The notes: generated from the sequence alone by a model not told the origin. A stretch of DNA of 64,000 nucleotides from Alcanivoracaceae bacterium (GCA_029212745.1 JARGOL010000012.1:36745-100744); one strand, 5' to 3'; shown: positions 45,693 to 57,455, numbered from the stretch's first letter. Numbers and translations: made by a program.

Positions 45693-46778
45693 GTGGATGA
45701 TGTCCTCGTAGTTGGCGGTGGAATTATCGGCACCCTTGTTGCCCTGGAGTGTCGCGCCCGGGGTGCCCGCGTTTCCGTACTGGACGCTGCCAGCCCGCGG
45801 CCCAGTGCCTCATGGGCAGGCGGTGGCATCCTCTCTCCCTTGTTTCCCTGGCGTTATGACGATGCCTGGTTGCCGCTCACCGGTGATGCCTTGCCGCGCT
45901 ACCGGCACTGGCAGGATCTGATCGTCCATGCGGGCATGGACGCGCCGGAGATCAACCCTTGCGGCATGCTGGTGCGCGCGCCGGATGATGCCTGTGTGGA
46001 AAGCTGGCGAGCGCGCAGTGGTATCGTGGTCTGTCCGGCGAACCAGAGCGGGCTGACGGACAGATTCAGCAGCCGGGGAAACTGGTGGATGCCGCAGGTG
46101 GCGGCTGTGCGCAACCCGCACTGGCTGGTGGGGCTGCGCCAGCTGGCAGACCATCAGGGCATCAGCTGGCAGCAGGCGACAGTGTCTTCGATGGATGCGG
46201 ACGGGTCCGTGACACTGCAGGATGGTTCGCGACGGTTTGCGTCCAATGTCGTGGTGACGGCGGGCTACTGGTCCCGTTACCTGCTGGCTCATCTTGGCGT
46301 CGCTGGTGCGTTGAAGCCGGTGAAAGGTGAGATGCTGTTGTACCGCCTTGCGCCCGGGGAGGTGCCGGCCATTCTGTTGTCTGATGCGGGCTACCTGATT
46401 CCACGCCGTGACGGCCTGGTTCTGGCTGGCTCCACCCTGGATCCCGGCGTCACGGACCAGCGCCCATCAGAGCAGGCGCAGCAGACGCTCAAGCAAATGG
46501 CAGCGGATTGGTATGCCCCGCTGGGGGAGGCTGAACCGGTTGCGCACTGGTCGGGTATTCGTCCGGGCAACACACGGTCTTTGCCACTGATTGGCCCGGT
46601 CACGGAGAACCGACGCCTGTGGATGGCCAGCGGCCATTACCGTAATGGCCTGGTCAGCGCGCCTGCCACTGCCGCATTGCTTGCCCAGAATCTGTTCGGG
46701 GAAACCGTGTTTTGTGACCCGGCGCCTTATTCACCGTTGTCTTCCGATTCGTCCAGCGACAGTTTCTGCAGCCGATAG
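45693..46778 (+). CDS. thiO: FAD-dependent oxidoreductase, glycine oxidase (ThiO)-like
   Basis: This 361-residue protein has the FAD-binding motif VLVVGGGIIGTLVALECRARG at the N-terminus, the second FAD segment ASWAGGGILSP, and the DAO-type C-terminus (GIRPGNTRSLPLIGPV, ASGHYRNGLVSAPATA). It probably oxidises glycine for thiazole (thiamine) synthesis. The start is GTG, with AGGAG eight bases upstream. Its last 52 bp overlap the 3' end of pilR on the other strand, giving a Ser-rich tail that may be unconserved. The thiO position between pilR and fimT matches Pseudomonas. Confidence 0.85.
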   Translation: MDDVLVVGGGIIGTLVALECRARGARVSVLDAASPRPSASWAGGGILSPLFPWRYDDAWLPLTGDALPRYRHWQDLIVHAGMDAPEINPCGMLVRAPDDACVESWRARSGIVVCPANQSGLTDRFSSRGNWWMPQVAAVRNPHWLVGLRQLADHQGISWQQATVSSMDADGSVTLQDGSRRFASNVVVTAGYWSRYLLAHLGVAGALKPVKGEMLLYRLAPGEVPAILLSDAGYLIPRRDGLVLAGSTLDPGVTDQRPSEQAQQTLKQMAADWYAPLGEAEPVAHWSGIRPGNTRSLPLIGPVTENRRLWMASGHYRNGLVSAPATAALLAQNLFGETVFCDPAPYSPLSSDSSSDSFCSR

Positions 46779-48106
46779 CGCAGCGAGCGGAACGTCATGC
46801 CCAGTTTCTTGGCCGCCGCGGTGCGGTTCCAGTGAGTGTCGTCCAGGGCCTGGAGTATCTCCTGGCGTTCGATGTCCTGCAGGTATTCTTCCAGCGGCAT
46901 GTTGTCCGGACGGCCGCCAATGCGGGTGCCGGGCTCGCGTTCAGGCAATAGCTCGTCGCAGGTATCCGGCAGCTGCAGGTGCGCGCTGTCGATACGGTTG
47001 CCTTCCGCCAGGGTCAGGGCCCGCTCGAGGATATTCTCCAGTTCCCGGACGTTGCCCGGGAAGGAGTAGCGCTTCAGGGCGGCCATGGCGCCGTCGGTGA
47101 GGGAAGGCAGTGCAATCTCCCATTGCTGGCACAGGCGCTCCAGCACATGATCCACCAGTTCGGGAATGTCCTCGGGACGTTCTCGAAGGGAGGGAACAGC
47201 TGCCTCAATCACGTTGATGCGGTAGTACAGATCCTGGCGGAAGCGCCCCTCCGCCACTTCATGGGTGAGGTCCTTGTGGGTCGCGCACAGGATGCGCACA
47301 TTGACCGGGCACTCCCGCGACTCGCCCACCGGGCGTACCGATTTCTCCTGGATTGCGCGCAGCAGCTTGACCTGCATGTGCAGGGGCAGGTCGGCCACTT
47401 CATCGAGGAACAGCGTGCCACCATCCGCTTCACGGAACAGGCCCTTGCGGTCTTCGAAGGCGCCGGTAAAACTGCCTTTGCGGTGACCGAAGAACTCGCT
47501 CTCCATCAATTCGGAGGGGATGGCGCCGCAGTTGACCGGCACGAAGGGTTTTTCACGGCGTGAACCACTGTTGTGGATCAGTCGGGCCACCAGCTCCTTG
47601 CCGCTGCCGGACTCACCGCGGATATAGATAGGTGCCTGGCTTCGGGCCAGCTTGCCGACCTGCTCGCGCAGCGTATCCATGGCCGGGGACTGGCCCACGA
47701 GGATGTCCTGGTAGCGCTTTTCCGGGGCTATCCGGCGGATGCCCAGTCCATCATCAATGAGTACCTTGAGGCGTTCCAGCGAGACCGGCTTGGCGATGAA
47801 ATCGAATGCGCCTTCCTTCATTGCTTCGGTGGCTGTTTCCATGCTGCCGTAGGCAGTGATAACCGCCACCGGCATGTCATTGAACTTGTCGTTGACGTGC
47901 TTGACCAGGTCAAGACCACTGCCGTCGGGCAAGTTCATGTCGGTCAGGCACAGGTCATAGCCGCCCGCAGCAAGCGCATCCCGCGCTTCCGCAACGGTGC
48001 CGACAGCTTTTGCGTCCAGGTTCATGCGGCCCAGTGTGATAACCAGCAGCTCGCGAAGATCGGCTTCATCATCAATGATGAGCACTTTCTGTTTGTTGTT
48101 TTCCAT
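46727..48106 (-). CDS. pilR: PilR, sigma54-dependent response regulator
   Basis: This 459-residue NtrC-type protein has a receiver domain (D56 in CLTDMNLPDG), an AAA+ domain with Walker A GESGSGKE, the sigma54-contact loop GSFTGAFED (GAFTGA with Ser at the second position) and a C-terminal Fis-like helix-turn-helix (NRTAAAKKLGMTFRSLRYRL). In Pseudomonas it activates the major pilin gene pilA with RpoN. Its ATG overlaps the pilS stop, so the pair is coupled. No pilA is in the window. Confidence 0.95.
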   Translation of the reverse strand: MENNKQKVLIIDDEADLRELLVITLGRMNLDAKAVGTVAEARDALAAGGYDLCLTDMNLPDGSGLDLVKHVNDKFNDMPVAVITAYGSMETATEAMKEGAFDFIAKPVSLERLKVLIDDGLGIRRIAPEKRYQDILVGQSPAMDTLREQVGKLARSQAPIYIRGESGSGKELVARLIHNSGSRREKPFVPVNCGAIPSELMESEFFGHRKGSFTGAFEDRKGLFREADGGTLFLDEVADLPLHMQVKLLRAIQEKSVRPVGESRECPVNVRILCATHKDLTHEVAEGRFRQDLYYRINVIEAAVPSLRERPEDIPELVDHVLERLCQQWEIALPSLTDGAMAALKRYSFPGNVRELENILERALTLAEGNRIDSAHLQLPDTCDELLPEREPGTRIGGRPDNMPLEEYLQDIERQEILQALDDTHWNRTAAAKKLGMTFRSLRYRLQKLSLDESEDNGE

Positions 48107-49677
48107 CAGTGAAACACTCTCTCCGGATGAGCAAAGGTTATCACAAAGCTGGCGCCGTCCCGGTCTGGTTCATGCTCCAGCCAGGCCTGGTTGGCCTCAC
48201 AGAGTTCGCGGCACAGGTACAGGCCCAGGCCTGTGCCTTCGTGGGATGTGGTGAAGAACGGTTCGAACAGGTGCGCCTGGGCTTCTTCTGAGATGCCCGG
48301 GCCATTGTCCTCCACTCGCAGGCAGGGCAACGCCTGGCCTGCGGCGGGCGTCATCGTGACCTGTACCTGCACGTTATCGCCGCCATGACGAATGGCATTG
48401 CTGACCAGGTTGTTCAGCACCTGCTCAAGTTGCTGGCGATCAAAACGCACTTCAATGGCGTCCCCGGCCGTATCCACGGTGATGTCGGCGCCCTGGTCAC
48501 GCCAGTGGCGGACCACGCTATCCACCACTTCGCCCAGATTCAGGCGGGCTGCCGTTCCGGACGGGCGTTTGGACAGGTTGAGGACATCATCGATGATGCC
48601 GTTCACGCGGCTGACATGGGAGAAAATGATTTCCAGCAGGCGACCGTCTTCCGCGTTCCTGTCGCTTTCACTGAGCAAGCCGGCAGCGTGGTTGATGGCG
48701 CTGAGCGGGTTGCGGATTTCGTGGGCGATGGTGGCAGAAAGCCGTCCCAGGGAAGCCAGTTTCAGCTGTTGCGCTTCCTGGGCCAGTTGGCGCTGATCTT
48801 CCAGGAAAGCCAGTGTCAGTCCCGGCCGGTCATGCTGCAGCTCGGCGAATCGCACCAGCAGGGTGGCACCGGAGGAGCTGAACTTGATCGTCTGCCGCGC
48901 CTGGCGCGGGTGGTCGAGGGATTCGTTATAAAGTTGCACCAGTTTTTCCGGCAGCGGACGGTTCACCAGGGGCCGCTCCGGGTCGACCAGGTTCTGTGCC
49001 GACTGGTTGGCGAGAACAACCGTCATGTCCGGGTCAAACACCAGGATGCCGGTGCGCATGCGCTGCACGATCTGCCGGTTGAGTGCTTCAAGCTGGCCGA
49101 TGGCGACGCGCTGGGTGGCGGTCAGGGCCTCGCTCTGCGCCAGGCGCTGGGCGATCTGGCGCACAATGATCGCGGTGACGAAAAAAGCAATGCCAAGGAC
49201 GCCAGCCTCGGTGAGGTGCAACGGCCCCTGGCCACTGACCTTGATGGAGAACCAGAACTGCTCGAACAGCACCGCCAGCGTCGCCAGTGCCGCCACCAGC
49301 AGGCCGCCGCGGCCGGGCAGGAGAATGTTGGCGGATGCCACCGTTACCATCAGCAGCACACTGAGGCTGCTCTGGATGCCGCCGCTGGCGTGGATCATCA
49401 GGGTCAGCAGCAGTACGTCCATGGCCACGGGCAGCAGCGAGGACCAGCTCGGGAAGCGCTTGGCCAGCCGGTTCATGATCAGGGCAGACACCACTGTCAG
49501 GACCAGGTAGGTCACCGATGTCCACATGAACAGGCGCGGGTCGGACCGGCCGAGGGGAGAGCCGGCCTGGGAAAAGAAGAATGCCCCGGTGAGGCTGGCG
49601 GCGAGCAGTATCCGGTAGCTGGCGTAGACCCGTGCCGGCGTCCAGAAACTAGTTTCTGTCTGTGTCGTTCTCTTCAT
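48106..49677 (-). CDS. pilS: PilS, membrane sensor histidine kinase
   Basis: This 523-residue protein has about six N-terminal membrane segments (residues 15-185) and a PAS-like linker (RMRTGILVFDPDMTVVLAN). The HisKA motif contains H319 (ATIAHEIRNPLSA), followed by the ATPase boxes (LEQVLNNLVSNAIRHGG, VEDNGPGIS, EGTGLGLYLC). It senses pilin levels in the membrane and phosphorylates PilR. Its start lies within the preceding PP0621-type gene (29-bp overlap), so the three genes form one operon. Confidence 0.95.
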   Translation of the reverse strand: MKRTTQTETSFWTPARVYASYRILLAASLTGAFFFSQAGSPLGRSDPRLFMWTSVTYLVLTVVSALIMNRLAKRFPSWSSLLPVAMDVLLLTLMIHASGGIQSSLSVLLMVTVASANILLPGRGGLLVAALATLAVLFEQFWFSIKVSGQGPLHLTEAGVLGIAFFVTAIIVRQIAQRLAQSEALTATQRVAIGQLEALNRQIVQRMRTGILVFDPDMTVVLANQSAQNLVDPERPLVNRPLPEKLVQLYNESLDHPRQARQTIKFSSSGATLLVRFAELQHDRPGLTLAFLEDQRQLAQEAQQLKLASLGRLSATIAHEIRNPLSAINHAAGLLSESDRNAEDGRLLEIIFSHVSRVNGIIDDVLNLSKRPSGTAARLNLGEVVDSVVRHWRDQGADITVDTAGDAIEVRFDRQQLEQVLNNLVSNAIRHGGDNVQVQVTMTPAAGQALPCLRVEDNGPGISEEAQAHLFEPFFTTSHEGTGLGLYLCRELCEANQAWLEHEPDRDGASFVITFAHPERVFH

Positions 49678-49900
49678 GCCATGCCTTCAGGTGCGCCTGG
49701 GAGCAGAAGTGATTGCCCTGGTCCTCCACCGAATCCGACTCGGGAACGTGCAGACCACAGCGGGCGCAGCGCACCATCCGGTGAGGCGCGTCCAGGTTGT
49801 CGCGGCGTTCATTGCCCTGGCCGCTGAGCAGGGTTTTCTTCAGCAGACGCCAGGCCAGCCAGACAAGGGCTATGATCAGAAGAAGTCGGAACAACCCCAT
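49649..49900 (-). CDS. PP0621-family small protein
   Basis: This 83-residue protein has an N-terminal membrane helix (LFRLLLIIALVWLAWRLL) followed by a small zinc-binding segment MVRCARCGLHVPESDS...NHFCSQAHLKAWH, with two CxxC/Cys-x3-His type ligands. Function unknown; it is a recognised family upstream of pilS in pseudomonads. AGGAGACGACC precedes the ATG. First gene of the operon with pilS and pilR. Confidence 0.85.
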   Translation of the reverse strand: MGLFRLLLIIALVWLAWRLLKKTLLSGQGNERRDNLDAPHRMVRCARCGLHVPESDSVEDQGNHFCSQAHLKAWHEENDTDRN

Positions 49901-49913
49901 GGTCGTCTCCTCG

Positions 49914-49943
49914 TTGGGTTAGCGCTGGAGTACAGAGTACAAT
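49914..49943 (+). promoter_or_regulatory. Sigma70 promoter of nadE
   Basis: TTGGGT (49914-49919), 18-bp spacer, TACAAT (49938-49943), ending 36 bp before the nadE ATG in the divergent gap. Confidence 0.55.
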
Positions 49944-49979
49944 TGCCCATCTCATGATGGAAAGCCACAGGAGCACAGC

Positions 49980-51599
49980 ATGCGTGTTGTATTGGCGCAG
50001 CGCAATTTTCACGTCGGCGACATCGACGCCAACGTCGAGCAGGTACTGGCAGCCGCAGCCAGTGCCGCTGAACAGGGCGCCGACCTGGTGGTGTTCCCGG
50101 AGCTGTGCCTGACCGGATATCCGCCGGAAGACCTGTTGTTGCGGCCATCACTGAATACCCGCATCGAGGCAGCGCTGGAGCTGCTGCGCGACAACCTGCC
50201 GGTGGCAGCCATCGTCGGCTACCCGGCAGTGCGCAATGGCCAGCGCTACAATGTGGCCGGCCTTGTCCGGCCCGGGAAGCTGGAACGCCCGGAGTACTTC
50301 AAGCAGTGCCTGCCCAACTATCGGGTGTTCGATGAGAAGCGTTATTTTGTGCCCGGAGAGCAGACCCTGGTGACGGAAATTTCCGGTTGCCCCGTGGCCA
50401 TCAGTGTCTGTGAGGACATCTGGCATGAACAGCCCGCTGAGCGCGCGGTGGAAGCCGGTGCGCGCCTGATCATCAACCTCAATGCCTCGCCCTTTCGCCG
50501 CGACAAGCATGCCGAGCGCGTTGATGTGGTGCGTCAACGGGCCCGCACGACAGCGACGCCGGTGCTCTATTGCAACCTGGTGGGCGGGCAGGATGAGTTG
50601 GTCTTCGACGGTGGCTCGTTTGCGCTGGATGGTCGTGGCCAGCTGGTGGCCCAGGCGCCTTTTTTCGAGGAGGCGCTGCTGGCGGTGGACGTGGATGCCA
50701 CCGGGGAGGCGGTTTCCCTGTCTGGCGCCATGGCCTCGGAACCGCTGGCAGAGGCGGCCATTTACCAGGCACTGGTACTGGCGGTGAGGGATTATGTCGG
50801 CAAGAACGGTTTTCGCGGGGCACTGCTGGGCCTGTCCGGCGGGATTGATTCCGCCCTGACACTGGCCATTGCCGTCGATGCGCTGGGGGCGGATCGTGTC
50901 CAGGCGATCATGATGCCGTTCACCTATACCTCCAGTATGAGTCTCGAGGACGCCGAGGCCGAGGCGCGAACCCTGGGCGTGGATTACCGGATCTGGCCCA
51001 TCGCCCATGCGGTGGAAGGGTTCATGCAGATTCTTGCGGAGCCGTTCGCTGGCCTCGCGGCGGACACCACCGAAGAAAACCTGCAGGCGCGTACCCGTGG
51101 CACCTTGCTGATGGCGATGTCGAACAAGAAAGGCAGCGTCGTTCTGACCACGGGCAACAAGAGCGAAATGGCGGTGGGCTATGCCACCCTTTACGGTGAC
51201 ATGGCGGGTGGATTCTCCGTACTAAAGGACGTTTCCAAGACCTGGGTCTACCGGCTTTCGCGCTACCGCAACCAGATCGCTGGCCACGACGTCATTCCCC
51301 AGCGGGTCATTGACCGGCCGCCCTCCGCCGAACTGGCGCCGGACCAGGTGGACCAGGATTCATTGCCCGATTACGACATCCTCGACCAGATACTGGAACT
51401 GTATGTGGAGCAGGACTGCAGTGCGGAGGCCGTCATTCGCGCCGGCTTCGAGCGGGAGGAGGTCTATCGCGTGGTCAAGATGGTGGACCGTAATGAGTAC
51501 AAGCGCCGCCAGGCTGCAGTGGGCCCGCGCGTGACACGGCGGGCGTTTGGCAAGGACAGGCGCTACCCGATCACCAATGGCTGGCGCGCCGGCGACTAG
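49980..51599 (+). CDS. nadE: Glutamine-dependent NAD+ synthetase
   Basis: This 539-residue protein has an N-terminal nitrilase-type glutaminase domain with catalytic E41 (VVFPELCLTGY), K108 (YFKQCLPNY) and C144 (SVCEDIWHE). The C-terminal synthetase domain has the ATP loop SGGIDS (286-291) and the TSNKSE-like TTGNKSEMAVGY. It converts nicotinic acid adenine dinucleotide to NAD+ using glutamine. AGGAG precedes the ATG. Its stop overlaps the convergent bamD stop by four bases. Confidence 0.95.
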   Translation: MRVVLAQRNFHVGDIDANVEQVLAAAASAAEQGADLVVFPELCLTGYPPEDLLLRPSLNTRIEAALELLRDNLPVAAIVGYPAVRNGQRYNVAGLVRPGKLERPEYFKQCLPNYRVFDEKRYFVPGEQTLVTEISGCPVAISVCEDIWHEQPAERAVEAGARLIINLNASPFRRDKHAERVDVVRQRARTTATPVLYCNLVGGQDELVFDGGSFALDGRGQLVAQAPFFEEALLAVDVDATGEAVSLSGAMASEPLAEAAIYQALVLAVRDYVGKNGFRGALLGLSGGIDSALTLAIAVDALGADRVQAIMMPFTYTSSMSLEDAEAEARTLGVDYRIWPIAHAVEGFMQILAEPFAGLAADTTEENLQARTRGTLLMAMSNKKGSVVLTTGNKSEMAVGYATLYGDMAGGFSVLKDVSKTWVYRLSRYRNQIAGHDVIPQRVIDRPPSAELAPDQVDQDSLPDYDILDQILELYVEQDCSAEAVIRAGFEREEVYRVVKMVDRNEYKRRQAAVGPRVTRRAFGKDRRYPITNGWRAGD

Positions 51600-52423
51600 A
51601 GCAGGTCAAAGGTGAGCAGGCTCAGCAGGCTGTCCTGCTCCCGGGGCCACCAGGCAAGACTGATGCCGCTGTCCTCATCCGCATCCAGGTAGTCAGACTC
51701 CGGCCAGCTGTTTGCCAGTACCTTGCGGGCCTTTTCTGCCAGCACCGGTTGCTCCAGTGTGTGGTAGGCGCGGCTCATGATGGCCAGCGCCTCGGGCACC
51801 GAAGGCGTGCGCTGATAATGCACGATGACGTGTTTGGCGCGGTTGATCGCGGCGATCAGCGCGCCACGGCGGGCATAATAGGTGGCCGCCGCAATTTCCT
51901 GCGCGGCCAGCTGGTTGCGGATCCAGAGCATGCGCGCCCGCGCATCGGCGGCGTAGTCACTGTCCGGGTAGCGCCGCACCAGTTGTTCGAAGGTACGGAA
52001 TGACTGGATGTAGTTGTCCAGATCGCGTTTGTCAGCGCGTGATTCCGAGAACCGGGCCAGCAGCCCGAGGTTCATGTCGTTGTAGGCCAGGCCCTTGATG
52101 TAGAGCACGTAATCGGTGGCGTCGCTGGCCGGGAAGGCGCGCAGGAAACGGTCGGCCTGTGCCGCGGCACCAGGGTAGTCGAGGGACTTGTAACGGGCAT
52201 AGACCAGGTCGAGAAGGGCCTGTTCCGCGTAATCGCCGTAGGGGAAGCGGGCTTCCAGCTCTTCCAGTTCGTCGATGGCCGTAAGGTAGGCTTTCTTTTC
52301 CAGCGACTCGGTGGCCTTGCGGTAGTATGCGCCCTCAGTGAGCTCGTCATCGGTCTTGCGGCCAGCGCAGCCAGCCAGAAGGGCAAGAACAACAGCGGCC
52401 AGGGTCAGGTTTCGGCAGATCAT
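51596..52423 (-). CDS. bamD: BamD, outer-membrane assembly lipoprotein
   Basis: This 275-residue precursor has a lipoprotein signal ending LALLAGC (Cys19) and TPR-like repeats typical of BamD/ComL/YfiO: YRKATESLEKKAYLTAIDEL, EARFPYGDYAEQALLDL, ADRFLRAFPASDATDYV and LVRRYPDSDYAADARARM. It is the essential lipoprotein of the BAM complex that inserts outer-membrane proteins. The start at 52423 gives a normal signal peptide; longer frames do not. It is divergent from rluD, the usual arrangement. Confidence 0.94.
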   Translation of the reverse strand: MICRNLTLAAVVLALLAGCAGRKTDDELTEGAYYRKATESLEKKAYLTAIDELEELEARFPYGDYAEQALLDLVYARYKSLDYPGAAAQADRFLRAFPASDATDYVLYIKGLAYNDMNLGLLARFSESRADKRDLDNYIQSFRTFEQLVRRYPDSDYAADARARMLWIRNQLAAQEIAAATYYARRGALIAAINRAKHVIVHYQRTPSVPEALAIMSRAYHTLEQPVLAEKARKVLANSWPESDYLDADEDSGISLAWWPREQDSLLSLLTFDLL

Positions 52424-52487
52424 GTCCAGAAGGGTCCAGAACGCTACAATGGGCCGGTATTTAATCACAGGGCACCGGCGGGTATCC

Positions 52488-53456
52488 ATGAGACAGTCAG
52501 ACAGCGAAAAAATTCAGCTCAGTGGCCAGCTGGCCCCGGAGCAGGCCGGCCAGCGCCTGGACCAGGCGGCGGCGGTGGTGTTCGACCAGTTTTCCCGGTC
52601 CCGGCTGCAGGGCTGGATCAAGGCCGGGCAGCTGACCGTCAACGGCGTGCCGGGCAAGCCGCGTGACAAGGTGCTGGGCAATGAGGTGCTGGCGCTGGAC
52701 GCCGAGCTGGCGGTGGAAGTGGACGACGCGCCGCAGGCCATGGACCTGCCCGTGGTCTACGAGGATGACAGCCTGCTGGTGATCAACAAGCCGGCCGGGC
52801 TGGTGGTGCACCCGGCCGCGGGCCATCACGACGGCACCTTGCTGAATGGCCTGCTGCACCATGCACCGAGTCTGGAACACCTGCCGAGAGCGGGTATTGT
52901 CCACCGGCTGGACCGGGATACCACTGGCCTGATGGTGGTGGCAAAGACCCTGGAGGCCCACAACGACCTGGTGGCGCAGCTGCAGGAAAAGAGCGTGTTC
53001 CGGGAGTACGATGCGGTGGTCGTGGGGGTCATGACCGGTGGCGGCACCGTGGATGCACCGATTGGCCGGCATGCCCGTGACCGCAAGCGCATGGCGGTTA
53101 CTGATAGCGGCAAGCCGGCGGTGACGCACTACCGGCTTGCCGAACGTTTCCGTGGCCATACCCACATTCATGTGCGGCTGGAAACCGGCCGTACCCACCA
53201 GATTCGCGTGCATATGGCCCATGTCCGCTACCCGCTGGTGGGTGACCCCGCCTACGGTGGGCGCATGAAATTTCCCGCCGGCGCCTCCCAGTCGCTGCGC
53301 GACGCGTTGCAGGCGTTTCCACGCCAGGCACTGCACGCCCGCCGGCTCGGGCTTGTTCACCCGGTCAGCGGTGAGGAAATGGTGTTCGAGGCGCCATTGC
53401 CGGCGGATATGCAGTCGTTGCTGAGCACCCTGCGCACGGATGCGGCGGACGCATGA
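52488..53456 (+). CDS. rluD: 23S rRNA pseudouridine synthase RluD
   Basis: This 322-residue protein has an N-terminal S4 domain (GQRLDQAAAVVFDQFSRSRL) and a pseudouridine synthase domain with the catalytic Asp in GIVHRLDRDTTGLMVVAK, plus RTHQIRVHMAHVRYPLVGDPAYGG. It modifies helix 69 of 23S rRNA (positions 1911, 1915 and 1917 in E. coli). It overlaps pgeF by four bases (ATGA), giving the usual rluD-pgeF pair. Confidence 0.94.
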   Translation: MRQSDSEKIQLSGQLAPEQAGQRLDQAAAVVFDQFSRSRLQGWIKAGQLTVNGVPGKPRDKVLGNEVLALDAELAVEVDDAPQAMDLPVVYEDDSLLVINKPAGLVVHPAAGHHDGTLLNGLLHHAPSLEHLPRAGIVHRLDRDTTGLMVVAKTLEAHNDLVAQLQEKSVFREYDAVVVGVMTGGGTVDAPIGRHARDRKRMAVTDSGKPAVTHYRLAERFRGHTHIHVRLETGRTHQIRVHMAHVRYPLVGDPAYGGRMKFPAGASQSLRDALQAFPRQALHARRLGLVHPVSGEEMVFEAPLPADMQSLLSTLRTDAADA

Positions 53457-54205
53457 GCCTGCCCGGGCTGGACGACTGGCTGGCGCCGTCACGGCCATTG
53501 GCCCCGGGCGTGTCCGTGTGCGTGACCACCCGGGCCGGCGCCTTTTCGCCAGCCCCCTGGGACGGTTTCAATCTCGGTCTCAATTGCGGTGATGAGCCGG
53601 GCCGGGTGACCCGGGCCCGTGAGCACGTTGCCGAGGTTTTGGGCATAAGGCCGGTGTGGCTGGCGCAGGTGCATGGCACGGACATTCTGGATGCGGCCGC
53701 CGCACGCGGTGATGGCAGCGAGCAGGCGGACGGCTGCATCAGTCGACGGCCCGGTGACGCTGCAGTGGTGCTCACCGCAGATTGTGTGCCGGTGGTGCTG
53801 GCGCGCCAGGATGGTACGGCGGTGGGCGCTTTCCACGCCGGCTGGCGGGGCCTGCAGGCGGGCATACTTGAGCGCGCCTGCGCCCTCATGGCCGCCGATG
53901 GAGAGTCGCTGGCTGCCTGGGTCGGCCCGGCCATTTGCGCCCACTGCTACCAGGTGGATGCCCCGGTGCGGGATGCCTTTGTGGGTGCGCAGCCGTCCGA
54001 TGCCGCGTTCTTCCACGAGGATGGTCCCGGCCACTGGCGTTTCGATCTGCCCGGCCTGTCCCGTCAGCGCCTGATCCAGGCCGGTGTTGGGCAGGTATCG
54101 GGTGGCGACTGGTGCACGGTCTGCCACAACCACCGTTTCTATTCCCATCGCCAGGCCCAGCCCACGGGCCGCTTCGCAACCCTGATCTGGCTCAATACAC
54201 GCTGA
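53453..54205 (+). CDS. pgeF: Polyphenol oxidase/laccase-domain protein, peptidoglycan editing factor PgeF
   Basis: This 250-residue protein has the zinc ligands H74 (AQVHGTD), C111 (LTADCVPVV) and H128 (GAFHAGWRG) of the YfiH/DUF152 family, plus YQVDAPVRDAF and CTVCHNHRFYSHR. In E. coli the homologue helps correct misincorporation into peptidoglycan precursors. Translationally coupled to rluD. Confidence 0.92.
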   Translation: MSLPGLDDWLAPSRPLAPGVSVCVTTRAGAFSPAPWDGFNLGLNCGDEPGRVTRAREHVAEVLGIRPVWLAQVHGTDILDAAAARGDGSEQADGCISRRPGDAAVVLTADCVPVVLARQDGTAVGAFHAGWRGLQAGILERACALMAADGESLAAWVGPAICAHCYQVDAPVRDAFVGAQPSDAAFFHEDGPGHWRFDLPGLSRQRLIQAGVGQVSGGDWCTVCHNHRFYSHRQAQPTGRFATLIWLNTR

Positions 54206-54276
54206 GCTGGCTTACGCCAGTCTGGTTGTTCCTGTCGGCGGGTGTTCGGTCATCCTGCTGCTGCGTGCGGCCGGGC

Positions 54277-54303
54277 CTTGAATTTCCGCCAAATACCCAC
54301 ACT
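54277..54303 (+). promoter_or_regulatory. Candidate heat-shock (sigma32) promoter of clpB
   Basis: CTTGAA (54277-54282), 13-bp spacer and CCCACACT (54296-54303) resemble the RpoH consensus CTTGAA / CCCCATNT, 35 bp before the clpB ATG. The -10 is imperfect, but clpB is a classic RpoH target. Confidence 0.5.
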
Positions 54304-54337
54304 TATTGGGCAGGATAAGACAGCCGGAGAATCAGGC

Positions 54338-56911
<2,574 letters not shown>

Positions 56912-56945
56912 CCCCGTCGTCGCCAGGGAGCGGGCATGAGCCCAT

Positions 56946-56974
56946 AAAAAAGCCGGTCATTGACCGGCTTTTTT
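56946..56974. terminator. Bidirectional terminator between clpB and the DUF4124 gene
   Basis: GCCGGTC-ATT-GACCGGC (56952-56968) is flanked by six A and six T residues, so it can serve both convergent genes. Confidence 0.92.
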
Positions 56975-56984
56975 CATTTTTGTG

Positions 56985-57455
56985 TTACTGGAGTTTCTTG
57001 CACTTCTCCAGTTGGGTCTTGATGTTGTCGATTCGCGCCTGGCGCTCTTCGGCAGTAAGGACCGTTTCCTCGCCGGTGTCCGGGTCCCGGGTGCGAACCA
57101 CAGGGCGCTCCTGCAGCAGCTTCAGGTTGTTGCGGTACGTCTCGCAGCGCTCCTTGAGCACGGCGTCCGGTTCCTGCTTTTCGCGCCGGGCCTCTTCCTG
57201 CTCGCGCTCGCGTGCTGCCCGTTCGGCGGCGGCCGCTTCTCGGGACTGTTGCAACCGTTTGATCGACTGGCCCTGGTCAGAGGAGGCAGAGTTGTAGGTG
57301 CGTACTTCCTCGGTGTCGTCGTTTTCCGGCGGCGTGGCACCGTAATGGGTAACACCGTCCTCATCTACCCACTTGTAGAACTTGTCAGCGTGGGCCGCCG
57401 GTGCGGCGGCAAGAACGGCAAGTGCCGCTATCAGTGGCAGCAATGTTTTTTTCAT
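56985..57455 (-). CDS. DUF4124 domain-containing secreted protein
   Basis: This 156-residue precursor has a signal peptide (MKKTLLPLIAALAVLAAAPA, ending AHA). The DUF4124 start (KFYKWVDEDGVTHYGATPP) is followed by a long charged, probably coiled-coil helix rich in Arg, Glu and Ala, and a C-terminal region with two cysteines (LKERCETY, LEKCKK) likely to form a disulfide. Periplasmic, function unknown. GGAG precedes the ATG. Confidence 0.85.
   Translation of the reverse strand: MKKTLLPLIAALAVLAAAPAAHADKFYKWVDEDGVTHYGATPPENDDTEEVRTYNSASSDQGQSIKRLQQSREAAAAERAAREREQEEARREKQEPDAVLKERCETYRNNLKLLQERPVVRTRDPDTGEETVLTAEERQARIDNIKTQLEKCKKLQ

Noticed and set aside
48385..49827. 480-codon plus-strand open frame across pilS
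   Set aside because: Same antisense pattern; pilS has all kinase motifs in the other direction.
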